From positions 3,720,001-3,784,000 of the forward strand of contig OY761822.1 in assembly GCA_963664945.1 (NCBI GenBank): 64,000 bases of DNA. Reading direction: 5' to 3'. Shown here piece by piece: positions 33,028-41,632 of this stretch. Made by a program: the position numbers and the translations under genes. How positions within the stretch are numbered: position 1 is the first letter of the stretch; every line of letters starts with the position of its first letter. A model generated the notes under the pieces. The model made no database searches. It saw only the letters and a program-made list of their open reading frames with translations, and was not told the DNA's origin. The stretch comes from UBA6522 sp963664945. Lineage in GTDB: Bacteria > Pseudomonadota > Gammaproteobacteria > Steroidobacterales > Rariloculaceae.

Positions 33028-35121
33028 CTAGTGAGGCAGGACATCCACCACATAGGCGCTCACGTCGTGTATTTCTTCAGCGGTGAACGCGGCGCCGAAC
33101 GGGGGCATGATGCCCAAGCCTTCGCTCACCTGCTGCATCACGGCCGCCAGGTCGGTGGACACTGCCAGCGGTACGCCCCCGCCGTGCCCGCCTTCTCCCT
33201 GTGCGCCGTGGCAGAACGCGCAGGCGCCGTCATAGAGCAGACGCCCGTTGTCCAGGTCCGCCGATCGGTTCGGCAGCGCCGCTGCCGGCGCTGCCATCGA
33301 TTCCATGGTCGCTTCATCCAGCGTGCCGTCGAGGGAGAACAGCCAAACGCTGTCGCCCCGTGGTGAACCTGCGAACAGGTTCCCGGCGGAATAGGCCACG
33401 ATGTGCTGGCGGCCGTTGTACTCGAAGGCGCTGACCGGCGCGTTCATCCCGGCGCCGGTCTGGAATTCCCAGAGCAGCTCGCCGTTGCTCGAATCCAGCG
33501 CCGTCAGCCGGCCGTCGTTGCGGCCCACGAAGGTCAGGCCGCCCGCCGTCGACAGCATTCCGCTGTAGCACCGGTCGATGAGCCGCTGCTGCCAGACGAT
33601 CTTGTTGGTCCGCATGTCCATGGCCGCGAGTATTCCCGAGACGTATCCGGGGATGGCGTGGAAAACGCCTCCGAGAAACCGCTCGCCTTGCGGCGGAGGC
33701 AACTCCTCGTCCATCTCTCCGCCCCTGAAGAACGACATCCGGTCCGTGGCGCAGATGTAGAGATAGCCCGTCCGCGGGTCGTAGGAACTGCCCGGCCAGT
33801 TGGCGCCGCCGTTGTGGCTTGGCTTGATCACCGCTCCGTCTGTCCAGAACGGGGTGAAGATCCGTCCTTGGTTGATCAGCGGCGGGTACCCCTCCGGAAC
33901 AATGTCCACATGCTGCGGGACGAAGGCATCGCCGACGGGATAGGGTTGCGTGGCAGCCGTGGCCTGCCGCGGGTCCTGGGGCACGGGCCGGTCTTCCATA
34001 CCGATCAGGGGTTCACCGGTGACACGGTCGAGAATGTAGACCCAGCCGGTCTTGCTCGGCTCCGCCAAAGCCCGTCTCATCTCGCCGTCGAGTTCGATAT
34101 CGAAGAGCACCACGGGGCTCGGCGCATCGTAATCCCAGATATCGTGGCGAACCTGCTGGAAGTGCCACCGGTATTCACCGGTGTGCACGTCCACCGCAAT
34201 GATCGATGTGGAAAACAGGTTGTCACCGGGGCGGATGCTGCCGTTGAAGTCGGGCCCGGGATTGCCGGTAGAGAAGTAGAGCAGCCCCAGGGTCGGATCC
34301 AGCGCCGGCGTCTGCCATACAGTCGCGCCGCCATAGAGATACACGTCATTGTCCTGGGGCCAGGTGTCGTGGCCAATCTCCCCCGGCCCCGGCACGGTGT
34401 AGAAGGTCCACGCCAGCGTCCCGTCCTCGGCATGATAGGCCTTGACGCGCCCACGCACGCCGTATTCCGCGCCGGCGAACCCGGTGATCACCAATCCATC
34501 GTGATAAAGCGGCGCGCTGGTGATGCTGAAGCCCTCCTCCCAGCGCTCGGCCTGGGTCGACCAGATCACGCCTCCGGTCTGCTGATCCAGCGCGACGAGC
34601 TTGCCGTCGAGCTGACCGACGAAAACCATTCCTTCGCCCAGGCCAACGCCCCGGCTGGTCCACCCGCAGCAGATGATGTCGATGGCGGGATCCAGGTTGG
34701 CCTCGTAGCTCCACAGGAGCGCACTGGTTTCCACGCTGACCGCAAAGACGTCATCGGCGCCGGTGACGATGTACACGACGCCGTCATAAACAATGGGTTG
34801 GGCTTCGCCGGAGTACTTGTTGTCGAGCCCGGAACCGTTCAGATGCGTCCGCCAGACGCCCCGGAGTTGCGCGACATTGCCGCGGTCGATCTCTTCCAGC
34901 GGCGAGTAGCGCTGGTTATAGACGTTGCCGCCGTTGGTGATCCAGTCCTCCCGTGGGAGGGACGCCAGCCGCTCGCCGGAAAAGGCCGGCGCGGGCTGGA
35001 TGCGGGGAAGACCGGCGGACTGCTGCGCCGAAGCGGAGCCGGTCAGAATCAACATCGAGGCAACCGCCAACCCCACGTCGATTCGGTCTGGCCGCAATCC
35101 CGAATTATGTCCCGATAGCAC
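33028..35121 (-). CDS. Quinohemoprotein alcohol dehydrogenase-like PQQ enzyme with C-terminal cytochrome c
   Basis: About 697 residues. A signal peptide (VASMLILTGSASA) precedes an eight-bladed PQQ propeller with the vicinal disulfide pair CC (DIICCGWTSRGVGLGEG). Tryptophan-docking-type repeats are visible as VIWSTQAERW, LLWEFQTGAGMNAPV and YRWHFQQVRHDIWDYDAP, in which the metal and catalytic Asp lies in DIWDYD. The last 90 residues form a cytochrome c with CAFCHGAQGEGGHGGG. It would oxidise an alcohol or aldehyde in the periplasm and pass electrons internally to heme. GTG at 35121 is chosen because GGAGG stands 8 bp upstream. Calcium- versus lanthanide-type cannot be settled here. Confidence 0.9.
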   Translation of the reverse strand: MLSGHNSGLRPDRIDVGLAVASMLILTGSASAQQSAGLPRIQPAPAFSGERLASLPREDWITNGGNVYNQRYSPLEEIDRGNVAQLRGVWRTHLNGSGLDNKYSGEAQPIVYDGVVYIVTGADDVFAVSVETSALLWSYEANLDPAIDIICCGWTSRGVGLGEGMVFVGQLDGKLVALDQQTGGVIWSTQAERWEEGFSITSAPLYHDGLVITGFAGAEYGVRGRVKAYHAEDGTLAWTFYTVPGPGEIGHDTWPQDNDVYLYGGATVWQTPALDPTLGLLYFSTGNPGPDFNGSIRPGDNLFSTSIIAVDVHTGEYRWHFQQVRHDIWDYDAPSPVVLFDIELDGEMRRALAEPSKTGWVYILDRVTGEPLIGMEDRPVPQDPRQATAATQPYPVGDAFVPQHVDIVPEGYPPLINQGRIFTPFWTDGAVIKPSHNGGANWPGSSYDPRTGYLYICATDRMSFFRGGEMDEELPPPQGERFLGGVFHAIPGYVSGILAAMDMRTNKIVWQQRLIDRCYSGMLSTAGGLTFVGRNDGRLTALDSSNGELLWEFQTGAGMNAPVSAFEYNGRQHIVAYSAGNLFAGSPRGDSVWLFSLDGTLDEATMESMAAPAAALPNRSADLDNGRLLYDGACAFCHGAQGEGGHGGGVPLAVSTDLAAVMQQVSEGLGIMPPFGAAFTAEEIHDVSAYVVDVLPH

Positions 35122-35268
35122 GTGTTGTTCCTCCACAAGTCTCCTCTCCCCGCAGCGTGCGTATGATAGTCGTTTTTGCCGGTGCACTCAGGTGCCGCCG
35201 ACTTGAGAAGCGCGCTGCATGCGCGAATAATGTCTCGACACGAGCAACCGATTGCCCAGGAGAAGAAG

Positions 35269-35814
35269 ATGCGCAAGCGACTGATCGACGCGGCCGCGTA
35301 CTTCGCAATGATCGCCGCGGCCGTTTTCGTTTCCGCGAGCGTCGCGCAACAGGAATCCTCCCTTCTGAATTACGTGGTTGCCAGCGATTGGCTTCACACG
35401 GCCGGGCAACCCGACAGCGAGCAACTCGCCGCGCTGTCGGAGCAGGGTTTCGATCTGGTGATCAATCTTGCGACGCCCACCAGCCCGAACTCGATTCCCG
35501 ACGAAGGAGGACTTGTCACACAGGGAGGCGCGGCCTATGTGAATATTCCAGTGGACTGGCGCGCTCCCACCTACGACGACTTCGAGTTTTTCAGCGGAAT
35601 CCTGAATCAGTCAACGCACGACCGGGTCCTGGTCCATTGCATGCTGAACTACCGGGCGTCCCTGTTCACGTTCCTGTACCGGGCCGTTCATCAGGGCGTG
35701 GTGCCGGAGGAGGCATACGAAGCGGTAGCCGCCATCTGGGAGCCCGAGGATCAGTGGGCCGAGTTCGGGCAAATGGTCCTGAACCGCCACGACATCGACT
35801 ATCGGCTCCCGTAG
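35269..35814 (+). CDS. Exported tyrosine-phosphatase-like protein
   Basis: A 181-residue protein with a signal peptide (AMIAAAVFVSASVA). It has the fold of the small bacterial phosphatases related to DUF442: NYVVASDWLHTAGQPDSEQL, GFDLVINLATP, YVNIPVDWRAPTYDDF, then the P-loop LVHCMLNYRASLFTFLYR. The loop is C-x4-R, as in that family, with Cys and Arg present, so activity is plausible. ATG at 35269 has GGAGAAGAAG directly upstream; an earlier ATG at 35230 is less likely. A 17-bp tandem duplication covers its stop codon. It is divergent from the quinohemoprotein gene. Confidence 0.75.
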   Translation: MRKRLIDAAAYFAMIAAAVFVSASVAQQESSLLNYVVASDWLHTAGQPDSEQLAALSEQGFDLVINLATPTSPNSIPDEGGLVTQGGAAYVNIPVDWRAPTYDDFEFFSGILNQSTHDRVLVHCMLNYRASLFTFLYRAVHQGVVPEEAYEAVAAIWEPEDQWAEFGQMVLNRHDIDYRLP

Positions 35815-35830
35815 ACTATCGGCTCCCGTA
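35797..35830. repeat. 17-bp tandem duplication over a stop codon
   Basis: GACTATCGGCTCCCGTA is present twice in a row. The first copy encodes the last residues (DYRLP) and, with the G of the second, the TAG stop of the phosphatase-like gene. The second copy is untranslated. It adds to the many short tandem duplications in this window. Confidence 0.9.
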
Positions 35831-35918
35831 ACCAGCCGGCACGATGGCTGCGGGCACACTCGCTCCGGCAGTCGCCTCCCTCAGGGAACCGGCCGCGACG
35901 GAATCGACCGCAGGCTGT

Positions 35919-35994
35919 TGGTGGGGGCACTAGGACTCGAACCTAGGACCAGCGGCTTAAAAGGCCGATGCTCTACCACCTGAGCTATACCCCC
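35919..35994 (-). tRNA. tRNA-Lys (anticodon UUU)
   Basis: The complement folds as a full tRNA: acceptor GGGGGTA/TGCCCCC, D-arm GCTC..GAGC, anticodon loop CTTTTAA, T-arm CTAGG-TTCGAGT-CCTAG, and an encoded CCA end. The TTT anticodon reads lysine AAA/AAG codons. The anticodon stem has one T-C mismatch at its base (positions 27-43); everything else pairs. Confidence 0.95.
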
Positions 35995-36093
35995 GAATGT
36001 ACGCTTGGGCCCGAAGCGCCCGCCCGTCACCGTGGCGAACGGATGATACCGTAAGGCGGCGCGAGCACAACCCGAATTCGGCTTCACGGCATG

Positions 36094-36807
36094 TCATGCC
36101 TGGTAACGGGTCGGATCCTCGATGCCCGCCTGGCTGAATCCCTGAGCCCGAAATCCGCAGGCATCGCAACGCCCGCAAGCCCGCCCTTGCGAATCGGCGC
36201 GATAACAGGAAACCGTCAACGAATAATCGACACCGAGTTCCGTTCCGCGCGCGATGATCTCGGCCTTGGTCATGTTCACCAGCGGCGCGCGAATCGTCAC
36301 CGGCGCCCCTTCCACGGCCTGTTTGGTGGCCAGGTTGGCCAATACCTGAAACGCGGCCACAAATTCCGGACGGCAGTCGGGATACCCGGAGTAATCCAAA
36401 GCGTTGACGCCGATAAAGATGGCACGCGCCTCCAGAACTTCTGCCCACGCAAGCGCCAGCGCCAGAAATACCGTGTTGCGTGCCGGCACGTAGGTTACCG
36501 GAATGCCCTCCCCCCCTTGATCCGGCACCGGAATGGAAGGGTCCGTCAACGCCGAACCCCCCAGATCGCCGATCGGAATGGTCATTATTCGGTGCTGAAC
36601 GTCAAAGCTGCCAGCCACGCGCCGCGCAGCGGCAAGCTCGGCGCCATGGGTCTGGCCGTAATCAAAGCTCAGCGCATGGCATCGGAAACCGCGCTGTCGC
36701 GCGATAGCGAGCAGCGTCGCCGAGTCCAGTCCCCCCGACAGCAAGACCACGGCCGGCGCGCCCGTCACCGCCGCCTCATCCCCGGACGATTCGTCAGAAC
36801 GGGCCAT
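36094..36807 (-). CDS. queC: 7-cyano-7-deazaguanine synthase
   Basis: A 237-residue QueC. It converts 7-carboxy-7-deazaguanine, ammonia and ATP to preQ0 on the way to queuosine. The PP-loop ATPase motif VVLLSGGLDSATLL is near the N-terminus. YGQTHGAEL, ARNTVFLALALAWAE and GVNALDYSGYPDCRPEF follow, and the zinc site CYRADSQGRACGRCDACG is near the end. The queE gene ends 3 bp upstream on the same strand, so the two consecutive pathway steps are co-transcribed and follow the Tol-Pal genes. Confidence 0.95.
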   Translation of the reverse strand: MARSDESSGDEAAVTGAPAVVLLSGGLDSATLLAIARQRGFRCHALSFDYGQTHGAELAAARRVAGSFDVQHRIMTIPIGDLGGSALTDPSIPVPDQGGEGIPVTYVPARNTVFLALALAWAEVLEARAIFIGVNALDYSGYPDCRPEFVAAFQVLANLATKQAVEGAPVTIRAPLVNMTKAEIIARGTELGVDYSLTVSCYRADSQGRACGRCDACGFRAQGFSQAGIEDPTRYQA

Positions 36808-36810
36808 GCC

Positions 36811-37488
36811 TCAGCGCCCGGGGATATCGCCCCACAGGACCTTATGCAGTTGTACCTGCATGCGAACGGGTAACCGGTCCGCCAGAATCCAGTCCGCCAG
36901 TTCACCCGGGGAGAGCTCGTCGTGGCTGGGCGAAAAAAACACCTGGCAATCGACCTTGATCCGCTCCCGCAGCGCGTCCCTCGCCCAGTCGTAATCCGCG
37001 CGATCGCAGATCACGAGCTTCACCGAATCTTTCTCATCCAGCAGCGTCAGTTCTTCCCAGCGGTTGCGTTGGACTTCGCCGGAACCCGGCGTCTTGACGT
37101 CAACCACCCGGTGGACCCTGGGATCGACCGGGCTGATTTCCATCGCGCCGCTGGTCTCCAGAGCAACCTGATAGCCGCTGTCGCAGAGCCGGGTCAGGAG
37201 ATTCAGGCAGCCCCGCTGCGCCAGCGGTTCGCCGCCGGTCACGCATACGTAGGGTGTGGAGAAGCTTTCGACTTCGGAGACGATGCCATCGATGCTGCGC
37301 CACTCGCCTCCCGAAAACGCGTAAGCGGTGTCGCAGTAGGCGCAACGCAGCGGACAACCGGTCAGGCGCACGAAAACAGTGGGCCAGCCGCTGAACTGGG
37401 CTTCGCCCTGGATCGAGAAGAAAATTTCGGTGAGGCGCAGCCGGTCCCGGGCGGGCGTCAGGCCGGTGGACTCCGCGTCCACATTCAA
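36811..37488 (-). CDS. queE: 7-carboxy-7-deazaguanine synthase
   Basis: A 225-residue radical SAM enzyme that rearranges 6-carboxy-tetrahydropterin to 7-carboxy-7-deazaguanine in queuosine synthesis. Visible: IFFSIQGEAQFSGWPTVFVR substrate region, the 4Fe-4S cluster motif C-x3-C-x2-C in GCPLRCAYCDT, and the GGE motif VCVTGGEPLAQ. Its ATG overlaps the stop of the cpoB gene by 4 bp, so it belongs to the Tol-Pal transcript, a common arrangement in gammaproteobacteria. Confidence 0.95.
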   Translation of the reverse strand: MNVDAESTGLTPARDRLRLTEIFFSIQGEAQFSGWPTVFVRLTGCPLRCAYCDTAYAFSGGEWRSIDGIVSEVESFSTPYVCVTGGEPLAQRGCLNLLTRLCDSGYQVALETSGAMEISPVDPRVHRVVDVKTPGSGEVQRNRWEELTLLDEKDSVKLVICDRADYDWARDALRERIKVDCQVFFSPSHDELSPGELADWILADRLPVRMQVQLHKVLWGDIPGR

Positions 37489-38264
37489 CCCTGCTCCTGC
37501 AGGATGCGCTCAAGGCGCTGGGTCGCCAAGCGCGCCGCCGTGGTCGCGGGAAACTCCCGAATGACCCGCTGCAGGGAGTCCCGGGCGGCATCCCACTGTT
37601 GCAGTTCGTAGTTGCAGTAGCCGATCTTCAATAGCGCGTCGGGAAGTTTGCTGGAGCCGGGATAGTCATCCACCACCAGTTGAAACGCCGGCAGCGCCGC
37701 CATGTACTGCCGTTGGACGTAAAACGTTTCCGCGAGCCAGTACTGCGCGTTGTCCACCAACGGACTGGACGGAAACACCGCCAGGAACTGTTCAAAGGCG
37801 CTTGCCGCTTCCTCGTAATTGCCATCCCGAAGCAGGTTGAAGGCGGACTGATAGTTGTCCTGGTCGCTTCCCGGAAGCAGCACCGGAGGCGGCGGCGCCT
37901 CCTCCTCGGTGAGCATCTCCTGCATGGATATCTGCAGCTGCGCCAAGGTCAAATCCAACTCTTCCAGGCGTCCATCGATATCCACATAGAGGTCGCGCTG
38001 TCGCTCGGCCGCATTGTTTGACTGAAACGCCAGTGTCTCGGTTTCACCGCGCACGGTCTGAATCTCGGTCTGCAGCTGATCGACGCGCGTGGCCATCTCG
38101 ATCAGGCTCTGGTTGTCGATAACCCTCTCGATTCGGATCAGGCGGGCTTCCAGATCGGTCAGTTTCAGGAAGACCGGATCTTCTTCGGGTGGAGGCGTCG
38201 TCGCGCATCCCGCCAGGAGCGCGGTCAGCAGCGGAATCCATACGGCTCTCACAGCATCGCGCAT
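37485..38264 (-). CDS. cpoB: Cell division coordinator CpoB / tol-pal protein YbgF
   Basis: About 259 residues, with a lipobox-like start (LLTALLAGC; most relatives are periplasmic rather than lipidated). An N-terminal trimerising coiled coil (LEARLIRIERVIDNQSL) precedes TPR repeats: AFNLLRDGNYEEAASAFEQF, AQYWLAETFYVQRQYMAAL, LLKIGYCNYELQQWDAA. CpoB links Tol energy state to peptidoglycan synthesis at the septum. ATG at 38264 was preferred over 38285 because the signal sequence starts there. It is 30 bp downstream of pal. Confidence 0.92.
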   Translation of the reverse strand: MRDAVRAVWIPLLTALLAGCATTPPPEEDPVFLKLTDLEARLIRIERVIDNQSLIEMATRVDQLQTEIQTVRGETETLAFQSNNAAERQRDLYVDIDGRLEELDLTLAQLQISMQEMLTEEEAPPPPVLLPGSDQDNYQSAFNLLRDGNYEEAASAFEQFLAVFPSSPLVDNAQYWLAETFYVQRQYMAALPAFQLVVDDYPGSSKLPDALLKIGYCNYELQQWDAARDSLQRVIREFPATTAARLATQRLERILQEQG

Positions 38265-38294
38265 GACAGTCACCTCAATGAGCATTGCAAGCGT

Positions 38295-38840
38295 CTAACG
38301 ATACACCAGCTCGACTCGACGGTTCAGACTATAGGAATTTTCGTCGCTGCCAAACGCCGCCGGACGCTCCTCGCCGTAACTGACGGTTCCGAGTTGATCG
38401 GTGGAAGCCCCCTGCAGCATGAGCACCCGCCGAACGGCCTGGGCTCGCTGTTCACCCAGCCCGATATTGTATTCCCGGCTGCCGCGCTCGTCAGCGTGTC
38501 CTTCAAGGCGAACCTGCTGGCCACCGTTCTCGGCAAGATACGCGCCGTGAGCCCTCAGCATATCGTTGAAATCGGACCGTATTTCGCTGCGGTCGAAGTC
38601 GAAGTAGATCACCAGCCGCGACAGGGGACCATCGCCCTCACCCGGCACCAACCGAGTCGAGTCCACGCTCCCGTCCGCGCCGATCCCGGTGGTGGTTACG
38701 CCGCCTTCGTCGCTTGCGCCATTCGCGCCCGCGGAGTCCGAAGCATCGCCACTGCCATCAGTCGGTATGGTGGAACTACCGCCACGGCACCCGGAAAGTC
38801 CCATGCCTAGTACGAGCAATATTGTCAGCAACCGGATCAT
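38295..38840 (-). CDS. pal: Peptidoglycan-associated lipoprotein Pal
   Basis: A 181-residue outer-membrane lipoprotein with signal and lipobox LVLGMGLSGC. A Gly/Ser/Asp-rich linker leads to an OmpA-like domain: LVIYFDFDRSEIRSDF, then VRLEGHADERGSREYNIGLG and RAQAVRRVL. These hold the Asp and Arg that bind diaminopimelate. Pal tethers the outer membrane to peptidoglycan and docks with TolB. A clear ribosome site (AAAGGAACC) and TATAAT box stand in front of it, suggesting an internal promoter in the tol-pal cluster. Confidence 0.95.
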   Translation of the reverse strand: MIRLLTILLVLGMGLSGCRGGSSTIPTDGSGDASDSAGANGASDEGGVTTTGIGADGSVDSTRLVPGEGDGPLSRLVIYFDFDRSEIRSDFNDMLRAHGAYLAENGGQQVRLEGHADERGSREYNIGLGEQRAQAVRRVLMLQGASTDQLGTVSYGEERPAAFGSDENSYSLNRRVELVYR

Positions 38841-38864
38841 TTGGTGGTTCCTTTGTTTAATATC

Positions 38865-38870
38865 ATTATA
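38865..38870 (-). promoter_or_regulatory. Candidate -10 box for pal
   Basis: A consensus TATAAT lies 25 bp upstream of the pal ATG in an unusually AT-rich 65-bp gap after tolB. No good -35 is found at the normal spacing (TTGTAT is too close), so an extended or activated promoter is possible. The position fits a pal-specific promoter as known in other Tol-Pal clusters. Confidence 0.35.
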
Positions 38871-38905
38871 AAATCAGATAGATACAACTGTTTTGTCAGA
38901 GAATT

Positions 38906-40240
38906 CTAAATTCTGGGGAACGGCGACCAAACCGGTTCGCGAACCTGTCCAGCCACCGAAGCGATCTGTTGGCGAATTCGCCCATCCGTACTCACCGACG
39001 CCAGCACGCCCCGGCCACCCTCCAGGGTGGCGTAGATGATCAACGCACCGTTCGGGGCAAAGTCCGGAGACTCGTCCAAGCTGCCATTACTCAACACCTG
39101 CGTCAACCCGGTATCCGGGTCCACCAGGGCAATCCGGTAGTTGCCGCGGTCGTCATGCACCACGGCGAGGCGATCGCCGTCGGGCGAAATTCTGGGGCGC
39201 GCGTTGTAGCTGCCCTCGAAGGTGATTCGCTCAACGCGTCCGCCTGGCCGGGCTTCCACCCGGTAGACCTGCGGACCGCCGGTCCGGCCCGAGGTGAAGT
39301 AGATGGACTCGCCGTCAGGCGCCCACACCGCCTCGGTATCGATCGCGGAGTGCCGGGTCAACCGGGTGAGCCTCTGGGTCGCCAGATTCAGCATGTAGAC
39401 GTCGAGATTGCCCTGGTCGCGGGACAGGGTCAGGGCCAGCATGCGCCCATCGGGGGAAAACACCGGCGCACCGTTGATGCCCTCCCTGGACGAAACACGG
39501 TCCCTTATCCCGGTGCGAAGTTCCTGAACGTAGATCGACGACTGCGAGCCTTCGAACGATACGTACGCCAGCTTGCGTCCGTCCGGCGACCAGGCCGGCG
39601 ACATGAGCGGTTCCGACGACTGCGCGACCACCTGCGGGTTGGCGCCGTCGGAATCCGATACGATGAGCTGGAAGCGTCGCTCGCGGCCCATCCGCTGCTC
39701 GTTGACATAGGCGATCCGCGTTCCGAAGACGCCGCGAATGCCGGTCAATTCCTCGAAGATCATGTCGGCCACGCGATGGCCGGCCACGCGCAGGTCGTCG
39801 GCGCTGCCGCCGGTGGTCAGGCGATAGCCGACGATCTGCTCGCCCTGCAGGACATTGAACAACTGAAACACGACCGTGTGGCTGCCGTCCGGATTCGCCA
39901 CCACCTGGCCGATCGCCAGGTAATCGACATCGACGATCAACCAGTCCTGGAAACGAACGTCGGCCGGCTGGGTCGGCCTCGACACCATGTCCTCGACCGC
40001 CATGGGCGCGAACCGTCCGCTGTTCCCCAGGTCCGAAGCAACCAGCGCCGCCACGTCGAAAGGAGCCTGCGGACCCGGCCCTTCCCAGCCGAACGGCACG
40101 ATGGCCATCGGGACGGGTCGTTCAACGCCTCTGGTGACCTCGACCACGATTTGGGCGTCGCCGCGCAAGGATCCCAGCAGCGCGACTGCGCAGACCGTCG
40201 CCGCGCACGCCAATCGCCTATCCAGAAATTCATGAAGCAT
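38906..40240 (-). CDS. tolB: Tol-Pal system beta-propeller protein TolB
   Basis: A 444-residue periplasmic protein. Signal peptide (AVALLGSLRGDAQ), N-terminal domain with RPVPMAIVPFGWEG, then WD40-like PD40 blades: PLMSPAWSPDGRKLAYVSF, APVFSPDGRMLALTLS, TEAVWAPDGESIYFTS, ARPRISPDGDRLAVVHDD, ESPDFAPNGALIIYAT. Its C-terminus ends REPVWSPFPRI. TolB transfers between Pal and the inner-membrane TolA complex. It follows tolA by 17 bp. Confidence 0.95.
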   Translation of the reverse strand: MLHEFLDRRLACAATVCAVALLGSLRGDAQIVVEVTRGVERPVPMAIVPFGWEGPGPQAPFDVAALVASDLGNSGRFAPMAVEDMVSRPTQPADVRFQDWLIVDVDYLAIGQVVANPDGSHTVVFQLFNVLQGEQIVGYRLTTGGSADDLRVAGHRVADMIFEELTGIRGVFGTRIAYVNEQRMGRERRFQLIVSDSDGANPQVVAQSSEPLMSPAWSPDGRKLAYVSFEGSQSSIYVQELRTGIRDRVSSREGINGAPVFSPDGRMLALTLSRDQGNLDVYMLNLATQRLTRLTRHSAIDTEAVWAPDGESIYFTSGRTGGPQVYRVEARPGGRVERITFEGSYNARPRISPDGDRLAVVHDDRGNYRIALVDPDTGLTQVLSNGSLDESPDFAPNGALIIYATLEGGRGVLASVSTDGRIRQQIASVAGQVREPVWSPFPRI

Positions 40241-40257
40241 GCTCTTGGGTTTCCTGA

Positions 40258-41166
40258 CTAAACCTCGGGTCGAAATATCACTTCCAGATTGCGGTCGAAC
40301 AATGAAGGAATCCTCGGCCTCGGCAGAGGCGACGACCGTAGCACTGCAGCCTCGATGGACCGCACGACCGTTTCATCGCCATTGCACTGGCCGATGCGCA
40401 CATCCACCACGTCGCCGCTGGGAATCTGGGTGACATGAACTGTACACTGAATGCCCGCCTGAGCGCTTGTCGGCGGTATCCAATTCTGCTGAATTCGGTT
40501 CTCGATCAAGCGGATATACTCATCCATGGCCTCGGCCTCTTCGCGTCGCCGCGCCTCCTCTTCCGCCGCCAGCGCGCGCGCCAGCGCCGCTTCCTGCTCG
40601 GCCTGCCGCCGCGCCGCCTCGGCCGCCAGACGCTGGCGCTCCACCTCTTCCTGCCGGCGCCGCTCTTCTTCGGCAAGGCGCTGCCGCTCGGCTTCGCGCG
40701 CGGCTTCTTCCTCCGCTTCGCGCTGCCTCTCAAGTTCCGCCAACCGCTGCTGCTCCAGACGTTCCGCCTCCTCCCGTTGAACTCGAACCTGCTCCAGCCG
40801 CTGCTGCTCCAGCCGTTCCGCCTCCTCCCGCTGCACTCGAACCTGTTCCAGCCGCCGCTGCTCTTCTTCAAGCTGCCGGCGGGCCTCCTCGGCCTGTTGT
40901 TCGGCTCGCCGCCGCTCCTCGAGCGCCAGCCGCTGCCGCTCTTCCCGGAGCCGCTGCTCCTCCTGCTCCAGTTCCTCCAGACGCGCCATCTCCTGGCGGA
41001 TGAGCGTCTCGTCGACAACGGTCGCCTCGATGGCCACCTGTTCCACGGGCGCGCGCGCCAGCCGGCTCGACGGCAGGTCCAGTCCGACCGTCAACACCAC
41101 GATCAGAACACCGTGCAGCAGCGCGGACAGCAAGACCGCCCCCGTATGCTCCCGCAAGAATTCCAT
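40258..41166 (-). CDS. tolA: Tol-Pal cell envelope protein TolA
   Basis: A 302-residue inner-membrane protein. One N-terminal helix (AVLLSALLHGVLIVVLTVGL) is followed by about 155 residues of Glu/Arg/Gln-rich continuous helix that spans the periplasm. The C-terminal domain carries YIRLIENRIQQNWIPP, GIQCTVHVTQIPSGDVVDV and IGQCNGDETVVRSIEAAVLR, the TolA domain III with its two Cys. The helix contains an exact 18-residue tandem repeat (residues 106-123 and 124-141; bases 40744-40851). TolA passes energy from TolQR to TolB-Pal. Confidence 0.95.
   Translation of the reverse strand: MEFLREHTGAVLLSALLHGVLIVVLTVGLDLPSSRLARAPVEQVAIEATVVDETLIRQEMARLEELEQEEQRLREERQRLALEERRRAEQQAEEARRQLEEEQRRLEQVRVQREEAERLEQQRLEQVRVQREEAERLEQQRLAELERQREAEEEAAREAERQRLAEEERRRQEEVERQRLAAEAARRQAEQEAALARALAAEEEARRREEAEAMDEYIRLIENRIQQNWIPPTSAQAGIQCTVHVTQIPSGDVVDVRIGQCNGDETVVRSIEAAVLRSSPLPRPRIPSLFDRNLEVIFRPEV
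40744..40851. repeat. 54-bp tandem duplication in tolA
   Basis: Two adjacent 54-bp units encode the same 18 residues (LEQVRVQREEAERLEQQR). The DNA copies differ only by a few synonymous changes. The period, 18 residues, keeps the alpha-helical register of five turns, so the change lengthens the TolA shaft without breaking it. Confidence 0.85.
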
Positions 41167-41185
41167 TCGCCACCTGCCCGCCCGT

Positions 41186-41632
41186 TCAGGGCCGATCGTC
41201 CTCCCGCGCTGCCGGGTCGGTGATGAAACCGACCTTCTCGGCTCCGGCCTGTTGCAATATGACCATCCCCGTTACCACCCGCCCGTACGCTACGGCCTCG
41301 TCCGCCTTGACCAGCACGGGCGTCTGCGGATTGCGCCGCAGGACAGCCGCGGTGCGCGTCAACACGGTTTGCTCGTCAACGGGCGTCTCCTCATCGCCGC
41401 CGATGTTCAGGAACAACTCGCCGTCGCGGTTGATGCTGAGCACCAGGGGCTCATTATCGCGCAACAGTTCGGGATCCAGCGGTTCGGCGGCCGCCTGTGG
41501 CAAGTCAACCTGGATACCCTGGGTCAGCAGCGGCGCGGTGATCATGAAGATGATCAGCAACACCAGCATGACGTCGATGTAGGGCACCACATTGATCTCG
41601 CCCATCAACCGCTTCGACCGACCGCGTCTCAT
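41186..41632 (-). CDS. tolR: Tol-Pal system protein TolR
   Basis: A 148-residue ExbD/TolR protein: one membrane helix with the proton-path Asp in PYIDVMLVLLIIFMITAP, followed by LTQGIQVDLPQA and a periplasmic dimer domain (VLVKADEAVAYGRVVTGMVI). It forms the proton-driven motor with TolQ. Its ATG overlaps the tolQ stop by 4 bp. Confidence 0.95.
   Translation of the reverse strand: MRRGRSKRLMGEINVVPYIDVMLVLLIIFMITAPLLTQGIQVDLPQAAAEPLDPELLRDNEPLVLSINRDGELFLNIGGDEETPVDEQTVLTRTAAVLRRNPQTPVLVKADEAVAYGRVVTGMVILQQAGAEKVGFITDPAAREDDRP

Noticed and set aside
33403..35118. 571-codon plus-strand frame opposite the quinohemoprotein gene
   Set aside because: The minus strand encodes a complete PQQ enzyme with a CXXCH site; the plus frame is a shadow.
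40435..41223. Leucine-rich plus-strand frame opposite tolA
   Set aside because: It is the complement of the Glu/Arg/Gln repeat of TolA; the membrane-protein look is an artefact.
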